Source of the DNA: Megalopta genalis
Taxonomy: Eukaryota; Arthropoda; Insecta; Hymenoptera; Halictidae
Length of the DNA stretch: 64,000 bases
Reading direction: 5' to 3'
Assembly: GCF_051020955.1 (NCBI RefSeq)
Contig: NW_027476484.1
Location: forward strand, 149,461-213,460
Position numbers and translations under genes: made by a program. Numbering within the stretch: the stretch's first letter is position 1; the number at the start of each line of letters is the position of its first letter. The notes below the pieces were generated by a model. That model did not search any database, was not told where the DNA came from, and saw only the letters and a list, made by a program, of their open reading frames with translations. Positions 40,111-52,500 of this stretch are shown one piece after another.

Positions 40111-43074
40111 TTAGCTTCATAGCTTCATATTCTTGCGAAACAGATGGATTCGATTCAGATACTTGTGATGTACATGTTTTAGCTTCAACTGGATGCGAAA
40201 CAAACGTGTTTGCAGCAAATCCAAGCGAAACACATGATTTATCTTCAAATGAAGGCGAAGTTGAAGGCTTTGCTTCAAATCCGTGCGAAGCGAATGGTTT
40301 AGCTTCAAATACTTGTGATATACATGATTTATCTTTAAATACAGGCGAAAAAAACGAGTTAGCTTCAAATCCATGCGAAACAAATGATTTGGCTTCAAAT
40401 CAATGTGAAATAGACGGCTTAGCTTCAAATACATGAGAAGCAAATGCTTTACCTTCAGATAATTGCGATATAAGTGATATAGATTCAAATGCAGTAGAAT
40501 CAATCGAGTTAGCTTCAAATTAATGCGAAGTAGGAGGCTTATCTTCAAATCCATGCGAAACAAATGGATTAGCTTCTAATAATTTTGATAAACATGATTT
40601 AGCTTCAACTGCATGCGAAACAACCTTGTTAGCTTCAAATCACAGCGAAAAACATGATTTAGCTTCAAATACGTTGGAAACACATGGTTTAGCTTAATAT
40701 TCACGCAAAACATATGGTTCAGCTTCAAATACTTGTGATATACATGAATTAGCTTCAAATTCATGCGAAACACACGATTTAGCTTCAAATTCATACGAAT
40801 CACATGGACTAGCTTCATAGCTTCATATTCTTGCGAAACAGGTGGATTAGATCCAGATACTTGTGATGTACATGTTTTAGCTTCAACTGCATGCTAAACA
40901 AACGTGTTAGCTTCAAATCCAAGCGAAACACATGATTTAGCTTCAAATCAATGCGAAGTTGAAGGCTTTGCTTCAAATCCATGCGAAGCGAATGGTTTAG
41001 CTTCAAATACTTGTGATATACATGATTTATCTTTAAATACAGGCGAAAAAAACGAGTCAGCTTCAAATCCATGCGAAACAAATGATTTGGCTTCAAATCA
41101 ATGTGAAATAGACGGCTTAGCTTCAAATACATGAGAAGCAATTGATTTATCTACAGATAATTGCGATATAAGTGATATAGATTCAAATGCAGTAGAATCA
41201 ATCGAGTTAGCTTCAAATTAATGCGAAGTAGGAGGCTTATCTTCAAATCCATGCGAAACAAATGGATTAGCTTCTAATAATTTTGATAAACATGATTTAG
41301 CTTCAACTGCATGCGAAACAACCTTGTTAGCTTCAAATCACAGCGAAACACATGATTTAGCTTCAAATACGTTGGAAACACATGGTTTAGCTTAATATTC
41401 ACGCAAAACATATGGTTCAGCTTCAAATACTTGTGATATACATGAATTAGCTTCAAATTCATGCGAAACACACGATTTAGCTTCAAATCAATGCGAAGTA
41501 GAAGGCTTAGTTTCAAATTCAAACGAAACACACGATTTAGCTTCAAATCAGTACGAAGTAGAAGGCTTAATGTCAAATCCATGCGAATCAAATGGTTTAG
41601 CTTAAAATACTTGTGATATACATAATTTAGCTTCAAATGCATGCGAAACAAACGAGTTAGCTTCAAATTCAAGCGATACACATGACTTAGCTTCAAATCA
41701 ATGCGAAGTAGAAGACTTATCTTCAAAACCATACGAAACAAATGGTTTTCCTTCAAATACTTGTGCTATACATGATTTACCTTCAACTGCAAGCGAAACA
41801 AACGAGTTAGCTTCAAAACCAAGTGAAACACATGATTTAGCTGCATATCAATGCGAAGTAGATCGCTTAGCTTCAAATCCGTGCGAATCAAACGGTTTAG
41901 CTTCAAATACTTGTGATATACATGATTTAGCTTCAACTGCATGCGAAACAAACGCTTTACCTTCAAATCCAAGCGAAACACATTATTTAGGTTCAAATCA
42001 ATGCGTAGTGGAAGGCTTAGCTTCAAATACATGAGAAACAAATGATTTATCTTCAGATAATTGCGATATAAGTGATATAGCTTCAAATGCAGGCGAAACA
42101 AAAGAGTTAGCTTCAAAACCAAGCGAAATACATCATTTAGCTTCAAATTCATGCGAAACACATGGTTTAGCTTAATATTCATGCGAAACAGATGGTTTAT
42201 ATTCAGATACTTATGATAAACATGATTTAGCTTCAACTGCATGCGAAACAAACGAGTTAGCTTCAAATCCATGCGAAACACATGATTTAGCTTCAAATCA
42301 ATGCGAAATAGAAGGCTTAGCTTCAAATCAATGCGACGTAGAATGCTTATCATCAAATCAATGTGAAACAAATGGTTTAGCTTCAAATACTTGTGATATA
42401 CATGATTTAGCTTCAACTGCATGCGAAACAAACGAGTCAGCTTCAAATCCATGCGCTACACATGATTTAGCTTCAAATCAATGCGAAGTTGAAGGCTTTG
42501 CTTCAAATCCATGCGAAACAAATAGTTTAGCTTCAAATACTTGTGATATACATGATTTAGCTTCAACTGCATGCGAAACAAACGAGTTAGCTTCAAATCC
42601 GTGCGATTCACATGATTTAGCTTCGAATCAATGCGAAGTAGAAGGCTTAGCTTCAAACGCATGAGAAACAAATGATTTATCTTCACATAATTGCGATATA
42701 AGTGATACAGCTTCAAATCCATGCGAAACACATGAGTTAGTTTCAAATTCATGCGAATCACTTGGATTGGCTTCATAGCTTCATATTCTTGCGAAACAGT
42801 TGGATTCGATTCAGATACTTGTGATGTACATGTTTTAGCTTCAACTGCATGCGAAACAAACGTGTTAGCTGCAAATCCAAGCGAAACACATGATTTATCT
42901 TCAAATGAAGGCGAAGTTGAAGGCTTTGCTTCAAATCCATGCGAAGCGAATGGTTTAGCTTCAAATACTTGTGATTTACATGATTTAGCTTCAACTGCAT
43001 GCGAAACAAACGAGTTAGCTTCAAATCCATGCGATTCACATGATTTAGTTTCAAATTCATGCGAATCACATGGA
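40111..43074. repeat. Domain III block 6 (2964 bp)
   Basis: Markers are at 40111, 40809 and 42767, with steps of 698, 1958 and 308 bp. The length is 98 x 30 + 24. It differs from block 7 at only a few bases, for example GAGTCAGC near 41054 and GGTTTAGC near 41894. Confidence 0.95.
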
Positions 43075-46038
43075 TTAGCTTCATAGCTTCATATTCTTGC
43101 GAAACAGATGGATTCGATTCAGATACTTGTGATGTACATGTTTTAGCTTCAACTGGATGCGAAACAAACGTGTTTGCAGCAAATCCAAGCGAAACACATG
43201 ATTTATCTTCAAATGAAGGCGAAGTTGAAGGCTTTGCTTCAAATCCGTGCGAAGCGAATGGTTTAGCTTCAAATACTTGTGATATACATGATTTATCTTT
43301 AAATACAGGCGAAAAAAACGAGTTAGCTTCAAATCCATGCGAAACAAATGATTTGGCTTCAAATCAATGTGAAATAGACGGCTTGGCTTCAAATACATGA
43401 GAAGCAAATGCTTTACCTTCAGATAATTGCGATATAAGTGATATAGATTCAAATGCAGTAGAATCAATCGAGTTAGCTTCAAATTAATGCGAAGTAGGAG
43501 GCTTATCTTCAAATCCATGCGAAACAAATGGATTAGCTTCTAATAATTTTGATAAACATGATTTAGCTTCAACTGCATGCGAAACAACCTTGTTAGCTTC
43601 AAATCACAGCGAAAAACATGATTTAGCTTCAAATACGTTGGAAACACATGGTTTAGCTTAATATTCACGCAAAACATATGGTTCAGCTTCAAATACTTGT
43701 GATATACATGAATTAGCTTCAAATTCATGCGAAACACACGATTTAGCTTCAAATTCATACGAATCACATGGACTAGCTTCATAGCTTCATATTCTTGCGA
43801 AACAGGTGGATTAGATCCAGATACTTGTGATGTACATGTTTTAGCTTCAACTGCATGCTAAACAAACGTGTTAGCTTCAAATCCAAGCGAAACACATGAT
43901 TTAGCTTCAAATCAATGCGAAGTTGAAGGCTTTGCTTCAAATCCATGCGAAGCGAATGGTTTAGCTTCAAATACTTGTGATATACATGATTTATCTTTAA
44001 ATACAGGCGAAAAAAACGAGTTAGCTTCAAATCCATGCGAAACAAATGATTTGGCTTCAAATCAATGTGAAATAGACGGCTTAGCTTCAAATACATGAGA
44101 AGCAATTGATTTATCTACAGATAATTGCGATATAAGTGATATAGATTCAAATGCAGTAGAATCAATCGAGTTAGCTTCAAATTAATGCGAAGTAGGAGGC
44201 TTATCTTCAAATCCATGCGAAACAAATGGATTAGCTTCTAATAATTTTGATAAACATGATTTAGCTTCAACTGCATGCGAAACAACCTTGTTAGCTTCAA
44301 ATCACAGCGAAACACATGATTTAGCTTCAAATACGTTGGAAACACATGGTTTAGCTTAATATTCACGCAAAACATATGGTTCAGCTTCAAATACTTGTGA
44401 TATACATGAATTAGCTTCAAATTCATGCGAAACACACGATTTAGCTTCAAATCAATGCGAAGTAGAAGGCTTAGTTTCAAATTCAAACGAAACACACGAT
44501 TTAGCTTCAAATCAGTACGAAGTAGAAGGCTTAATGTCAAATCCATGCGAATCAAATGGTTTAGCTTAAAATACTTGTGATATACATAATTTAGCTTCAA
44601 ATGCATGCGAAACAAACGAGTTAGCTTCAAATTCAAGCGATACACATGACTTAGCTTCAAATCAATGCGAAGTAGAAGACTTATCTTCAAAACCATACGA
44701 AACAAATGGTTTTCCTTCAAATACTTGTGCTATACATGATTTACCTTCAACTGCAAGCGAAACAAACGAGTTAGCTTCAAAACCAAGTGAAACACATGAT
44801 TTAGCTGCATATCAATGCGAAGTAGATCGCTTAGCTTCAAATCCGTGCGAATCAAACGGTTCAGCTTCAAATACTTGTGATATACATGATTTAGCTTCAA
44901 CTGCATGCGAAACAAACGCTTTACCTTCAAATCCAAGCGAAACACATTATTTAGGTTCAAATCAATGCGTAGTGGAAGGCTTAGCTTCAAATACATGAGA
45001 AACAAATGATTTATCTTCAGATAATTGCGATATAAGTGATATAGCTTCAAATGCAGGCGAAACAAAAGAGTTAGCTTCAAAACCAAGCGAAATACATCAT
45101 TTAGCTTCAAATTCATGCGAAACACATGGTTTAGCTTAATATTCATGCGAAACAGATGGTTTATATTCAGATACTTATGATAAACATGATTTAGCTTCAA
45201 CTGCATGCGAAACAAACGAGTTAGCTTCAAATCCATGCGAAACACATGATTTAGCTTCAAATCAATGCGAAATAGAAGGCTTAGCTTCAAATCAATGCGA
45301 CGTAGAATGCTTATCATCAAATCAATGTGAAACAAATGGTTTAGCTTCAAATACTTGTGATATACATGATTTAGCTTCAACTGCATGCGAAACAAACGAG
45401 TCAGCTTCAAATCCATGCGCTACACATGATTTAGCTTCAAATCAATGCGAAGTTGAAGGCTTTGCTTCAAATCCATGCGAAACAAATAGTTTAGCTTCAA
45501 ATACTTGTGATATACATGATTTAGCTTCAACTGCATGCGAAACAAACGAGTTAGCTTCAAATCCGTGCGATTCACATGATTTAGCTTCGAATCAATGCGA
45601 AGTAGAAGGCTTAGCTTCAAACGCATGAGAAACAAATGATTTATCTTCACATAATTACGATATAAGTGATACAGCTTCAAATCCATGCGAAACACATGAG
45701 TTAGTTTCAAATTCATGCGAATCACTTGGATTGGCTTCATAGCTTCATATTCTTGCGAAACAGTTGGATTCGATTCAGATACTTGTGATGTACATGTTTT
45801 AGCTTCAACTGCATGCGAAACAAACGTGTTAGCTGCAAATCCAAGCGAAACACATGATTTATCTTCAAATGAAGGCGAAGTTGAAGGCTTTGCTTCAAAT
45901 CCATGCGAAGCGAATGGTTTAGCTTCAAATACTTGTGATTTACATGATTTAGCTTCAACTGCATGCGAAACAAACGAGTTAGCTTCAAATCCATGCGATT
46001 CACATGATTTAGTTTCAAATTCATGCGAATCACATGGA
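43075..46038. repeat. Domain III block 7 (2964 bp)
   Basis: Markers are at 43075, 43773 and 45731, with the same 698/1958/308 steps as block 6. Private changes include GGTTCAGC near 44859 and AATTACG near 45655. It shares GCTTGGCTTC near 43382 with the start of block 8, so the start of block 8 descends from this lineage. Confidence 0.95.
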
Positions 46039-49000
46039 TTAGCTTCATAGCTTCATATTCTTGCGAAACAGATGGATTCGATTCAGATACTTGTGATGTA
46101 CATGTTTTAGCTTCAACTGGATGCGAAACAAACGTGTTTGCAGCAAATCCAAGCGAAACACATGATTTATCTTCAAATGAAGGCGAAGTTGAAGGCTTTG
46201 CTTCAAATCCGTGCGAAGCGAATGGTTTAGCTTCAAATACTTGTGATATACATGATTTATCTTTAAATACAGGCGAAAAAAACGAGTTAGCTTCAAATCC
46301 ATGCGAAACAAATGATTTGGCTTCAAATCAATGTGAAATAGACGGCTTGGCTTCAAATACATGAGAAGCAAATGCTTTACCTTCAGATAATTGCGATATA
46401 AGTGATATAGATTCAAATGCAGTAGAATCAATCGAGTTAGCTTCAAATTAATGCGAAGTAGGAGGCTTATCTTCAAATCCATGCGAAACAAATGGATTAG
46501 CTTCTAATAATTTTGATAAACATGATTTAGCTTCAACTGCATGCGAAACAACCTTGTTAGCTTCAAATCACAGCGAAAAACATGATTTAGCTTCAAATAC
46601 GTTGGAAACACATGGTTTAGCTTAATATTCACGCAAAACATATGGTTCAGCTTCAAATACTTGTGATATACATGAATTAGCTTCAAATTCATGCGAAACA
46701 CACGATTTAGCTTCAAATTCATACGAATCACATGGACTAGCTTCATAGCTTCATATTCTTGCGAAACAGGTGGATTAGATCCAGATACTTGTGATGTACA
46801 TGTTTTAGCTTCAACTGCATGCTAAACAAACGTGTTAGCTTCAAATCCAAGCGAAACACATGATTTAGCTTCAAATCAATGCGAAGTTGAAGGCTTTGCT
46901 TCAAATCCATGCGAAGCGAATGGTTTAGCTTCAAATACTTGTGATATACATGATTTATCTTTAAATACAGGCGAAAAAAACGAGTTAGCTTCAAATCCAT
47001 GCGAAACAAATGATTTGGCTTCAAATCAATGTGAAATAGACGGCTTAGCTTCAAATACATGAGAAGCAATTGATTTATCTACAGATAATTGCGATATAAG
47101 TGATATAGATTCAAATGCAGTAGAATCAATCGAGTTAGCTTCAAATTAATGCGAAGTAGGAGGCTTATCTTCAAATCCATGCGAAACAAATGGATTAGCT
47201 TCTAATAATTTTGATAAACATGATTTAGCTTCAACTGCATGCGAAACAACCTTGTTAGCTTCAAATCACAGCGAAACACATGATTTAGCTTCAAATACGT
47301 TGGAAACACATGGTTTAGCTTAATATTCACGCAAAACATATGGTTCAGCTTCAAATACTTGTGATATACATGAATTAGCTTCAAATTCATGCGAAACACA
47401 CGATTTAGCTTCAAATCAATGCGAAGTAGAAGGCTTAGTTTCAAATTCAAACGAAACACACGATTTAGCTTCAAATCAGTACGAAGTAGAAGGCTTAATG
47501 TCAAATCCATGCGAATCAAATGGTTTAGCTTAAAATACTTGTGATATACATAATTTAGCTTCAAATGCATGCGAAACAAACGAGTTAGCTTCAAATTCAA
47601 GCGATACACATGACTTAGCTTCAAATCGATGCGAAGTAGAAGACTTATCTTCAAAACCATACGAAACAAATGGTTTTCCTTCAAATTCTTGTGCTATACA
47701 TGATTTACCTTCAACTGCAAGCGAAACAAACGAGTTAGCTTCAAAACCAAGTGAAACACATGATTTAGCTGCATATCAATGCGAAGTAGATCGCTTAGCT
47801 TCAAATCCGTGCGAATCAAACGGTTTAGCTTCAAATACTTGTGATATACATGATTCATCTTCAAATGCAGGCGAAACAAAAGAGATAGCTTCAAATCCAT
47901 GCGAAACACATCATTTAGCTTCAAATTCATGCGAAACACATAGTTTAGCTTAATATTCATGCGAAACACATGGTTTATACTCAGATACTTGTGATAAATA
48001 TGATTTAGCTTCAACTGCATGCGAAACAAAGAGTTAGCTTCAAATCCATGCGAAACACATGATTTAGCTTCAAATCAATGCGAAGTACAAGGCTTATCTT
48101 CAAATACATGAGAAACAAATGATTTATCTTCAGATAATTGCGATATAAGTGATATAGCTTCATATGCGGGCGAAACAATCGAGTTAGCTTCAAATCAATG
48201 CGAAGTAGAAGGCTTAGCTTCAAATACGTGAGAAACAAATGATTTATCTTCAGATAATTGCGATATAAGTGATACAGCTTCAAATCCATGCGAAACACAT
48301 GATTTAGCTTCAAATTCATACGAATCACATGGACTAGCTTCATAGCTTCATATTCTTGCGAAACAGGTGGATTAGATCCAGATACTTGTGATGTACATGT
48401 TTTAGCTTCAACTGCATGCTAAACAAACGTGTTAGCTTCAAATCCAAGCGAAACACATGATTTAGCTTCAAATCAATGCGAAGTTGAAGGCTTTGTTTCA
48501 AATCCATGCGAAGCGAATGGTTTAGCTTCAAATACTTGTGATATACATGATTTATCTTCAAATACAGGCGAATAAAACGAGTTAGCTTCAAATCCATGCA
48601 AAACATATGATTTAGCTCCAAATCAGTGCGAAATAGACGGCTTAGCTTCAAATACATGAGAAGCAATTGATTTATCTACAGATAATTGCGATATAAGTGA
48701 TATAGATTCAAATGCAGTCGAATCAATCGAGTTAGCTTCAAATTAATGCGAAGTAGGAGACTTATCTTCAAATCCATGCGAAACATGGATTTACTTGTGA
48801 TAAACATGATCTAGTTTCAACTGCATGCGATACAAACGAGTTAGCTTCAAAACCATGCGAAACACAGGATTTAGCTTCAAATCAATGCGAAGTAGAAGGC
48901 ATAGCTTCAAATTCATGCGAACAAATGGTTTAGCTTCAAATACTTGTGATATACATGATTTAGCTTCAACTGCATGCGAAACAAACGCTTTACCTTCAAA

Positions 49001-49598
49001 TCGAAGCGAAACACATTATTTAGGTTCAAATCAATGCGAAGTGGAAGGCTTAGCTTCAAATACATGAGAAACAAATGATTTATCTTCAGATAATTGCGAT
49101 ATAAGTGATATAGCTTCAAATCCATGCGAAACACATGAGTTAGTTTCAAATTCATGCGAATCACATGGATTAGCTTCATAGCTTCATATTCTTGCGAAAC
49201 AGTTGGATTCGATTCAGATACTTGTGATGTACATGTTTTAGCTTCAACTGCATGCGAAACAAACGTGTTAGCTGCAAATCCAAGCGAAACACATGATTTA
49301 TCTTCAAATGAAGGCGGAGTTGAAGGCTTTGCTTCAAATCCATGCGAAGCGAATGGTTCAGCTTCAAATACTTGTGATATACATGATTTATCTTCAAATA
49401 CATGCGAAAAAAACGAGTTAGCTTCAAATCCATGCTAAACATATGATTTAGCTTCAAATAAATTCGAAATAGACGGCTTAGCTTCAAATATATGAGAAGC
49501 AAATGATTTATCTTCAGATAATTGCGATATAAGTGGGTACAGCTTCAAATCCATGCGAAAGACATGATTTAGCTTCAAATTCATGCGAATCACATGGA
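46039..49598. repeat. Domain III block 8 (3560 bp, composite)
   Basis: Markers are at 46039, 46737, 48334 and 49170. The left half follows block 7. From about 47746 it follows block 5 (36485-38336) at offset 11261, so the block is a recombinant of two lineages. The length is 118 x 30 + 32 - 11 - 2 + 1. The extra G in AAGTGGGTACAGC near 49535 is the first of a dense series of small indels that continues to the right. Confidence 0.92.
47746..49598. repeat. Segmental duplication of 36485-38336
   Basis: About 1.85 kb matches 36485-38336 at offset 11261 (plus 1 after the inserted G near 49535). It has the same two markers, the same 11-bp fused monomer and the same lost base in GCGAACAAATGG. Differences are few, for example CATTTAGCTTC here against CATTTATCTTC near 36655. 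Confidence 0.92.
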
Positions 49599-52500
49599 TT
49601 AGCTTCATAGCTTCATATTCTTTCAAGAAAGATGGATTAGATCCAGATACTTGTGATGTACATGTTTTAGCTTCAACTGCATGCGAAGCAAACGTGATAG
49701 CTTCAAATCCAAGCGAAAACACATGATTTATCTTCAAATCAATGCGAAGTTGAAGTCTTTGCTTCAAATCCATGCGAATCAAACGGTCAGCTTCAAATAC
49801 TTGTGATATACATGATTTATCTTCAAATGCAGGCGAAACAAAAGAGTTAGCTTCAAATCCATGCGAAACACATCATTTAGTTTCAAATACATGCGAAACA
49901 CATGGTTTAGGCTTCAATTAGCTTCATATTCTTGCGAGAAAGATGGATTAGATCCAGATACTTGTGATGTACATGATTTAGCTTCAACTGCAAACGAAAC
50001 AAACGAGTTAGCTTCAAATCCAAGCGAAACACATGATTTACCTTCAAATCAATGCGATGTAGAAGACTTAGCTTCAAATCAATGCGAAAGTACAAGGCTT
50101 ATCTTCAAATACATGAGAAACAAATGATTTATCTTCAGATAATTGCGATATAAGTGATATAGATTCATATGCAGGCGCAACAATCGAGTTAGCTTCAAAT
50201 CAATGCGAAGTGGAAGGCTTAGCTTCAAATACATGAGAAACAAATGGTTTAGCTTAAAATACTTGTGATATACATGATTTAGCCTCAACTGCATGCGAAA
50301 CAAACGAGTTAGCTTCAAAACCAAGCGAAACACATGATTTAGCTGCAAATCAATGCAGGAGAAGGCTTAGCTTCAAATCCATGCGAATCAAACGGTTCAG
50401 CTTCAAATACTTGTGATATACATGATTTATCTTCAAATGCAGGCGAAACAAAAGAGTTAGCTTCAAATCCATGCGAAACACATCATTTAGTTTCAAATAC
50501 ATGCGAAACACATGGTTTAGCTTCATAGCTTCATATTCTTGCGAGAAAGATGGATTAGATCCAGATACTTGTGATGTACATGATTTGCTTCAACTGCAAA
50601 CGAAACAAACGAGTTAGCTTCAAATCCAAGCGAAAACACATGATTTACCTTCAAATCAATGCGATGTAGAAGACTTAGCTTCAAATCAATGCGAAGTACA
50701 AGGCTTATCTTCAAATACATGAGAAACAAATGATTTATCTTCAGATAATTGCGATATAAGTGATATAGATTCATATGCAGGCGAAACAATCGAGTTAGCT
50801 TCAAATCAATGCGAAGTGTAAGCCTTAGCTTCAAATACATGAGAAACAAATGGTTTAGCTTAAAATACTTGTGATATACATGATTTAGCCTCAACTGCAT
50901 GCGAAACAAACGAGTTAGCTTCAAAACCAAGCGTAGCACATGATTTAGCTGCAAATCAATGCGAAGAGAAGGCTTAGATTCAAATCCATGCGAATCAAAC
51001 GTTGAGCTTCAAATACTTGTGATATACATGATTTATCTTCAAATGCAGGCGAAACAAAAGAGTTAGCTTCATATCCATGACATACACACGATTTAGATTT
51101 AAATCAATGCGAAGTTGAAGGCTTACCTTCAAATCCATCCGAAACAAATGGTTTAGCATCAAATACTTGTGATATAAATGATTTATCTTCAAATGCAGGC
51201 GAAACCAAAGAGTTAGCTTCAAATCTATGCGAAACAAATGCTATAGCTTCAAATACTTTTGATAAACATAATTAGCTTCACTGCATGCGAAACAAACGAG
51301 TTAGCTACAAATCACAGCGAAACACCATGATTTTAGCTTTAAATCAATGCGAAAGTAGGAGGCATATCTTCAAATCCATGCGAAACAAATGGTTTACCTT
51401 CAAATACTTGTGCTATACATGATTTAGCCTCAACTGCATGCGAAACATTCGAGTTAGCTTCAACACCAAGCGAAACACATGATTTAGCTTGCAAATCAAT
51501 GCGAAGTAGAAGGGTTAGCTTCAACTCCATGCGAATCAAACGGTTGAGCTTTAAATACTTGTGATATACATGACTTATCTTCAAATGCAGGCGAAACAAA
51601 AGAGTTAGCTTCATATCCATGCCATACACACGATTAGACTTAAATCAATGCGAAGTAGAAGGCTTATCTTCAAATCCATCCGAAACAAATGGTTTAGCTT
51701 CAAATACTTGCGATATAAATGAAACAGCTTCAAATGAAGACGAAACAAACGTGTTAGTTTCAAATCCCATGCGAAACATATGATTTAGCATCAAATCAAT
51801 GCGAAGTAGAAGGCTTAGCTTCAAATCAATCCGAAACAAATGGTTTAGCTTCAAATACTTGTGATATACATGATTTAGCTTCAACTGCATGCGAAACAAA
51901 CGAGTCAGCTTCAAATCCATGCCATACACACGATTTAGATTTAAATCAATGCGAAGTAGAAGGCTTATCTTCAAATCCATCCGAAACAAATAGTTTAGCT
52001 TCAAATACTTGCGATACAAATGAAACAGCTTCAAATGAAGACGAAACAAACGAGTTAGTTTCAAATCCATGCGAAACATATGATGTAGCATCATATCAAT
52101 GCGAAGTAGAAGGCTTAGCTTCAAATCAATCCGAAAACAAATGTCTTACCTTCAAATACTTGTGATATACATGATTTAGCTTCAACTGCATGCGAAACAA
52201 ACGAGTTAGTTTCAAATCCTTGCGATTCACATGATTTAGCTTCGAATCAATGCGAAGTAGGAGGCTTATCTTCAAATACATGAGAAACAAATGATTTATC
52301 TACAGAATAATTGCGATATAAGTGATATAGATTCATATGCAGGCGAAACAATCGAGTTAGCTTCAAATCACATGCGAAACACATGATTTAGCTTCAAATC
52401 AATGCGAAATAGAAGACTTAGATTCAAATCCATGCGAAACACATGATTTAGTTTTCAAATCAATGCGAAGTAGAAGGCTTAACTTCAAATCTACACGAAA

